A stretch of 64,000 nt of DNA, from assembly GCA_001708385.1 (NCBI GenBank), contig CP012388.1:930001-994000 (forward strand), written 5' to 3'. The notes beneath the pieces are model-generated. The model saw only the letters and a program-made list of their open reading frames with translations, searched no databases and was not told the DNA's origin. The stretch is from Flavobacterium psychrophilum (GTDB lineage Bacteria > Bacteroidota > Bacteroidia > Flavobacteriales > Flavobacteriaceae). A program made the translations under genes and the position numbers. How positions within the stretch are numbered: position 1 is the stretch's first letter; every line of letters starts with the position of its first letter. Shown piece by piece: positions 60,719 to 64,000 of this stretch.

Positions 60719-61249
60719 ATGACACAGGAAGAATTACTGGAGCAAATCTACAAAAAAGACAGCAATGCTTTCAACTCGCTGTACAACATGTATTCAAAAA
60801 GCCTTTATGGGGTAATCTTTAATCTGATAAAAAACAAAGAAGAATCTGAAGATGTGCTTCAGGAAGTTTTTATTAAGATCTGGAAGAATATAGATTCCTA
60901 TAACGATACAAAAGGTCGATTTTTTACATGGATACTGAATATTGCGAGAAATTCAGCCATTGATAAATTGAGATCTAAAGATCATAATAAGAATTTAAAA
61001 AACCTCTCCGTTGATAATTTCGTACATATCCTTGACCACAATGCCACGGTAGTCAATAAGATAGATGCCATTGGTATTCGTGAGTTCGTAAAGAAACTTA
61101 AACCTACCTGCGTACGCATTATCGAGTTATTATTTTTCAAAGGTTACACCCAACAGGAAGCCTCGGATGAACTCGCTATGCCCTTAGGTACGGTAAAGAC
61201 ACAAAACAGGAATTGCATTAAGGATTTAAGAACGATATTAGAAGTATAA
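60719..61249 (+). CDS. ECF-type sigma factor of a sigma/anti-sigma pair
   Basis: A 176-residue sigma factor with region 2 (NSLYNMYSKSLYGVIFNLIK, SEDVLQEVFIKIWKNID, FFTWILNIARNSAIDKLRSK; about 17-85) and region 4 (RIIELLFFKGYTQQEASDEL and PLGTVKTQNRNCIKDLR; about 125-172). It overlaps the downstream anti-sigma gene by one base (TAATG), so the two are translationally coupled. No TAnnTTTG box precedes it. Instead the 62-bp gap contains the inverted repeat TTAGG-GGTA-CCTAA at 60689-60702, which could belong to an autoregulated promoter. Confidence 0.92.
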   Translation: MTQEELLEQIYKKDSNAFNSLYNMYSKSLYGVIFNLIKNKEESEDVLQEVFIKIWKNIDSYNDTKGRFFTWILNIARNSAIDKLRSKDHNKNLKNLSVDNFVHILDHNATVVNKIDAIGIREFVKKLKPTCVRIIELLFFKGYTQQEASDELAMPLGTVKTQNRNCIKDLRTILEV

Positions 61250-62040
61250 TGAACAGAGAGTATATTGAATCGGGCATTTTAGAACTTTATGTCTTTGGTG
61301 TAACAACCGAAGAAGAAAATAAAGAGGTGCAGGATATGGCCAGGCAGCATGAAGATGTTCAGGCCGAGATCCTTTCTATAGAAAAAGCCGTAATAGACCT
61401 ATCTTACGCCGTATCTCCGGATCTTTCGCCGGAAGTATACCATAGGGTGCGCATGCAGCTTATAGAGAAACATTCGGGCGTGGTGCCAATGGAATCGCGC
61501 AAAAGCAGCACAGCATCGTATCTTGGATGGGCAGCAGCCGTCATATTCCTTTTCGGCATAGGCGCGCAGTACTATATGTATAACCAGGAAACACAGGAGG
61601 CACAATCGGCATCGGCTGCGCAGCGTAATAAATACGAACAGATGGTAGCCAGCCTGACCAAGGATAATACACAGAGTGAAAAAGCATTAAGCGTTATTCG
61701 TGCTAAAAACAGCAGCGTGGTTACACTTGCGGGACAGGAAGCAGCACCTGATGCTTACGCAAAAATGTACGTAAACAACGATAAGAAAGAAATTTACGTT
61801 GATATAGCAGGTCTTCCCGAAGCTCCTGAGGGTAAGGTATACCAGGTTTGGGCGATAATGCTCGACCCGCTTACCCCAACCAGTATAGGTGTGCTTGATA
61901 AAAACAAAGTAGCCGAAAGCAAAGGCATTATAGCAGTAGACAACTTTAACGGCGCACAAGCCTTTGGTATTACCCTTGAGCCCGCGGGCGGAAGTCCTTC
62001 ACCTACAATGGAAATGCTTTATACTTTAGGAAAAGTATAA
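61249..62040 (+). CDS. RskA-type anti-sigma factor, membrane bound
   Basis: A 263-residue protein. The N-terminal sigma-binding part (1-90, starting YIESGILELYVFGVTTEEEN) has no Cys, so it lacks the zinc-binding HxxxCxxC motif of ZAS anti-sigmas. One transmembrane helix lies at about 90-108 (ASYLGWAAAVIFLFGIGAQY), then a coiled region and a periplasmic RskA C-terminal domain (about 165-263) with KVYQVWAIMLDPLTPTSIGV and FGITLEPAGGSPSPT. It would hold the sigma factor at the membrane and release it on an envelope signal. Confidence 0.9.
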   Translation: MNREYIESGILELYVFGVTTEEENKEVQDMARQHEDVQAEILSIEKAVIDLSYAVSPDLSPEVYHRVRMQLIEKHSGVVPMESRKSSTASYLGWAAAVIFLFGIGAQYYMYNQETQEAQSASAAQRNKYEQMVASLTKDNTQSEKALSVIRAKNSSVVTLAGQEAAPDAYAKMYVNNDKKEIYVDIAGLPEAPEGKVYQVWAIMLDPLTPTSIGVLDKNKVAESKGIIAVDNFNGAQAFGITLEPAGGSPSPTMEMLYTLGKV

Positions 62041-62101
62041 TTTAAAAATGATATTCTAAGTAGATAATTTCTGATTTTGAAATCAGTACAACATACAATT
62101 T

Positions 62102-62142
62102 AAAAAGTGCACTTTGTGAAATATCTTAGTGCACTTTTTTTT
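62102..62142 (+). terminator. Intrinsic terminator of the sigma/anti-sigma operon
   Basis: AAAAAGTGCACT (62102-62113) pairs with AGTGCACTTTTT (62128-62139) around a 14-base loop and ends in eight T's. Confidence 0.85.
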
Positions 62143-62160
62143 ACATTCTGACGCCGTTTT

Positions 62161-62194
62161 TACAGTACACACTTAGCATTGCTAAGTCTCTGTA
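62161..62194. repeat. REP-like hairpin, copy 1
   Basis: ACTTAGC-ATT-GCTAAGT with outer TACAG/CTGTA pairing. The core TAGCA-n-TGCTA-n-GTC-n-CT is shared with the hairpin at 62252. Confidence 0.55.
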
Positions 62195-62251
62195 ATTAAT
62201 ACGATTGTGAAATTCCATTATAAACAATTTTAATTTATTTTTGAAAATGCA

Positions 62252-62270
62252 GACGTAGCAGTGCTACGTC
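62252..62270. repeat. REP-like hairpin, copy 2
   Basis: GACGTAGCA-G-TGCTACGTC, nine-base arms. It shares TAGCA-n-TGCTA-n-GTC-n-CT with the copy at 62161, and is followed by CCTACAAAAA. Confidence 0.6.
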
Positions 62271-62295
62271 CCTACAAAAACTAAATTGATTTAAA

Positions 62296-62982
62296 ATGAA
62301 AAAACTGGTAATACTTTCAGGTGCAGGCATGAGTGCCGAAAGCGGCATTAAAACCTTTCGCGACGCCGGAGGACTTTGGGAAGGCCATGACGTTATGGAA
62401 GTTGCATCACCCGAAGGCTGGCGCAAAAACCAGGCTCTGGTACTGGATTTTTACAATAAACGCCGCCAGCAGCTGTTTGAAGTGCAACCCAACCAGGGAC
62501 ACATAATTGCTGCCGAACTTGAAAAAGACTTTGATGTACACATAATTACCCAAAACGTAGATGACCTGCACGAACGCGCGGGTAGCACAAATGTTTTACA
62601 CCTGCATGGCGAACTCCTTAAAGCCCGCAGCATTCACAACGAATTTGATATTGTAGACTGGAAAACCGATATAAACACAGGCGATCTGCATACCGATGGG
62701 CATCAGTTGCGCCCGCATATTGTGTGGTTTGGCGAGGCTGTTCCGGCAATTGCCGATGCCATAGACATCATTGAAGATGCCGACTATGTAATTATCGTTG
62801 GTACATCTATGCAGGTATACCCCGCTGCAGGCTTAATAGAATATGCCCAACGTGACACTCTTTTATTTTACATAGACCCCAACCCGGCAAGCATCCCTAA
62901 CTTAAAGAATGCTCTGGAAGTTATTCCTATGACTGCCAGCGAAGGCATGGCGGTGGTAAGGGAAAGATTGAGAGCATTTTAA
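62296..62982 (+). CDS. cobB: Sirtuin NAD-dependent protein deacylase lacking zinc cysteines
   Basis: A 228-residue class III sirtuin. NAD-binding motifs are LSGAGMSAESGIKTFRDAGG (about 7-26), TQNVDDLHERAG (about 96-107), the catalytic HLHGEL with His near 114, RPHIVWFGEAVP and GTSMQVYPAAGLI. In E. coli CobB the segment between HGELLKAR and RPHIVWFGE holds zinc-binding cysteines. Here it reads SIHNEFDIVDWKTDIN then TGDLHTDGHQL and has none; the protein has no Cys at all. Deacylase activity (acetyl or succinyl) is still plausible because the NAD site is intact. It is a single gene. Confidence 0.92.
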   Translation: MKKLVILSGAGMSAESGIKTFRDAGGLWEGHDVMEVASPEGWRKNQALVLDFYNKRRQQLFEVQPNQGHIIAAELEKDFDVHIITQNVDDLHERAGSTNVLHLHGELLKARSIHNEFDIVDWKTDINTGDLHTDGHQLRPHIVWFGEAVPAIADAIDIIEDADYVIIVGTSMQVYPAAGLIEYAQRDTLLFYIDPNPASIPNLKNALEVIPMTASEGMAVVRERLRAF

Positions 62983-63010
62983 AAATTGCACAACTACTTA
63001 TTTTACTACT

Positions 63011-63514
63011 TTATTCATCTAGATATTTATTAATCAACTTTTTAAGATCCTTACTGCAACGGGGAGCATTAGCTTAAACAAGTTTTCCTTGCTTATCTGT
63101 TATCATATATCTTGGTATAGCCTGCACGGTTTGCCCTTTTAATATTTTAGATACTTTAGCCTGACTGCTTATTAAATTATACGCGCTGGATATTCCTTCC
63201 TCTTCAATTGCCTGTTTCCATTTTGCTTCATCTATATCAAGGGAAATGTAAACATAAACCACACCCTTCCCCTCAAAACTCTTTTTAAACTTTGGTAGTT
63301 TCATTAGTTCCTCACGGCAGGGTTTGAACCAGCTCGCCCAAAAGTCGACAAGTATTACTTTGCCTTTGTTCTCTTGGGCAATCTGGTATAAATTTTTAGG
63401 TTTGGATGTAAATCCGATCAGGAAAAATAACAGGAATGGTAAAATAAAATTTTTTTTTATAATTGTACGGTTAGGTTGGTTAAAACAAACGTTAAAATAT
63501 ACAACGCAGGGCAT
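63011..63514 (-). pseudogene. Decayed TlpA-like thioredoxin gene (in-frame stop, lost CxxC Cys)
   Basis: The open part (63074-63514) gives 146 residues of a TlpA-like protein: a hydrophobic leader KKNFILPFLLFFLIGFTS preceded by an odd 20-residue extension, then ILVDFWASWFKPCREELMKL and AIPRYMITDKQGKLV. The redox motif is WFKPC, so the first Cys of CxxC has become Phe (TTC from TGC by one change). After the TAA at 63074-63076 the same frame continues with ANAPRCSKDLKKLINKYLDE to a second stop at 63011-63013, which is exactly the expected family C-terminus. I read this as a gene inactivated by a nonsense mutation. The natural start may also be lost. Confidence 0.8.
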
Positions 63515-63543
63515 AAAAACTTATTTTAAGAGCTGTTCTTATT

Positions 63544-63573
63544 TTTGAATTAGGCCTTAAAAGATTATATTTG
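63544..63573 (+). promoter_or_regulatory. Promoter of purB (TTTG-N18-TATATTTG)
   Basis: TTTG at 63544-63547 and TATATTTG at 63566-63573 with an 18-bp spacer, a full Bacteroidota consensus. The purB ATG follows 31 bp later. Confidence 0.8.
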
Positions 63574-63604
63574 CGGAAATACCATTTTTTAGCAAATAAA
63601 ACAA

Positions 63605-64000
63605 ATGCAACAACTATCTGAACTTAATGCCATATCGCCGATAGACGGACGGTACAGGAGCAAAACGGCAGCGTTGTCAGGCTATTTCTCTGAAGAAGCA
63701 CTGATTAAATACCGCGTGCTGGTAGAAATTGAATATTTTATCGCCCTGTGCGAACTGCCTTTACCGCAGCTTGCAGGTGTAGATAAAAGCACATTTGGAC
63801 CGCTTCGCGACCTTTACAAAAACTTTTCTAGCGAGGATGCGCTTCAGATAAAAGAAATCGAGAAAACGACCAACCACGATGTTAAAGCCGTGGAATATTT
63901 TATAAAAGCAGGATTTGATAAACTTGGGCTTAACGAGTACAAAGAATTTATTCACTTTGGACTTACATCTCAGGACATCAACAACACTGCGATACCGCTT
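63605..64000 (+). CDS. purB: Adenylosuccinate lyase, N-terminal part
   Basis: The frame runs from ATG 63605 past the window end and gives 132 residues of adenylosuccinate lyase, which acts twice in purine synthesis (SAICAR to AICAR, and adenylosuccinate to AMP). Diagnostic segments are LNAISPIDGRYRSKTAALSG (7-26), YRVLVEIEYFIAL, KTTNHDVKAVEYFI with the catalytic-region His, and HFGLTSQDINNTA. The form is the E. coli-like longer class. It has a consensus promoter. Confidence 0.95.
   Translation, partial: MQQLSELNAISPIDGRYRSKTAALSGYFSEEALIKYRVLVEIEYFIALCELPLPQLAGVDKSTFGPLRDLYKNFSSEDALQIKEIEKTTNHDVKAVEYFIKAGFDKLGLNEYKEFIHFGLTSQDINNTAIPL

Larger units (their letters stand above)
62041..62295. 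other. Intergenic region with terminator and two REP-like hairpins (255 bp)
   Basis: Holds the anti-sigma terminator (62102-62142) and two related small palindromes (62161-62194 and 62252-62270). No promoter of TAnnTTTG form was found immediately before cobB. Confidence 0.6.

Noticed and set aside
1-64000. Search for insertion sequences, integrases, phage genes, CRISPR arrays and rRNA operons
   Set aside because: No transposase, integrase, phage structural gene, regular repeat-spacer array or rRNA sequence was recognised anywhere in the window.

Overview
The window looks like chromosome of a member of the Flavobacteriaceae (Bacteroidota), close to Flavobacterium. The evidence is AT-rich intergenic DNA, the phylum-specific promoter grammar (a -7 box TAnnTTTG, often with TTTG about 18-19 bp upstream), lipoproteins with acidic residues after the lipobox Cys, a SusC/SusD pair, and families such as DUF4834 and DUF4421. 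Housekeeping anchors are gdh, tRNA-Tyr, prmA, clpS, mtnN, bcp, nth, uvrA, a DEAD-box helicase gene, rdgB, a trmH-family gene, cobB and purB. I see no insertion sequence, phage, CRISPR array or integron.

Layout. 1-3 kb: end of an outer-membrane barrel gene, two related secreted proteins, gdh. 3-6 kb: a persulfide dioxygenase-rhodanese fusion, a TlpA-like lipoprotein and tRNA-Tyr. 6-14 kb: a SIMPL-domain protein, a rhomboid protease, a lipid A-type acyltransferase, a class V aminotransferase, a porin, prmA-clpS and small envelope proteins. 14.3-28.4 kb: a beta-glucan (laminarin-type) utilisation locus. It consists of a membrane-spanning SusR-like sensor/activator, SusC, SusD, a PKD-containing glycan-binding lipoprotein with a duplicated module, a surface GH16, a GH3 and a second GH16. 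The lipoprotein signals suggest binding and endo-cleavage at the cell surface and beta-glucosidase action in the periplasm.

28.5-41.7 kb: two small envelope proteins with an MBL hydrolase, a conserved cytoplasmic protein of unknown function, a divergent quinone-reductase-type oxidoreductase/HxlR pair, mtnN, a PAS-LuxR regulator, bcp, an endonuclease III without its iron-sulfur cysteines, an ECF sigma factor, an LD-carboxypeptidase with an unusual N-terminal extension, and uvrA. 41.7-46.5 kb: an accessory stretch with a REP-like hairpin, a SMI1/KNR4 (immunity-type) protein flanked by a diverged repeat, a tail-anchored J-domain protein, small envelope proteins and a lone PP2C phosphatase. 46.5-54.4 kb: DUF4421 protein, an orphan small-RNA candidate, a glycosyltransferase, a YfhO-type membrane protein, an outer-membrane protein and a GNAT enzyme. 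54.5-64 kb: an alpha-oxoamine synthase (possibly for sulfonolipid or sphingolipid), rdgB, DEAD-box helicase, TrmH-type methyltransferase, ECF sigma/anti-sigma pair, a sirtuin lacking zinc cysteines, a decayed TlpA-like pseudogene and the start of purB.

I found no clearly new multi-gene system. The most rewarding items are the small-RNA candidate at 47.6 kb, loss of metal-ligand cysteines in both Nth and CobB, terminators whose loop carries the stop codon, the LD-carboxypeptidase fusion, the pseudogene with a readable remnant after its stop, and the accessory stretch at 41.7-46.5 kb.
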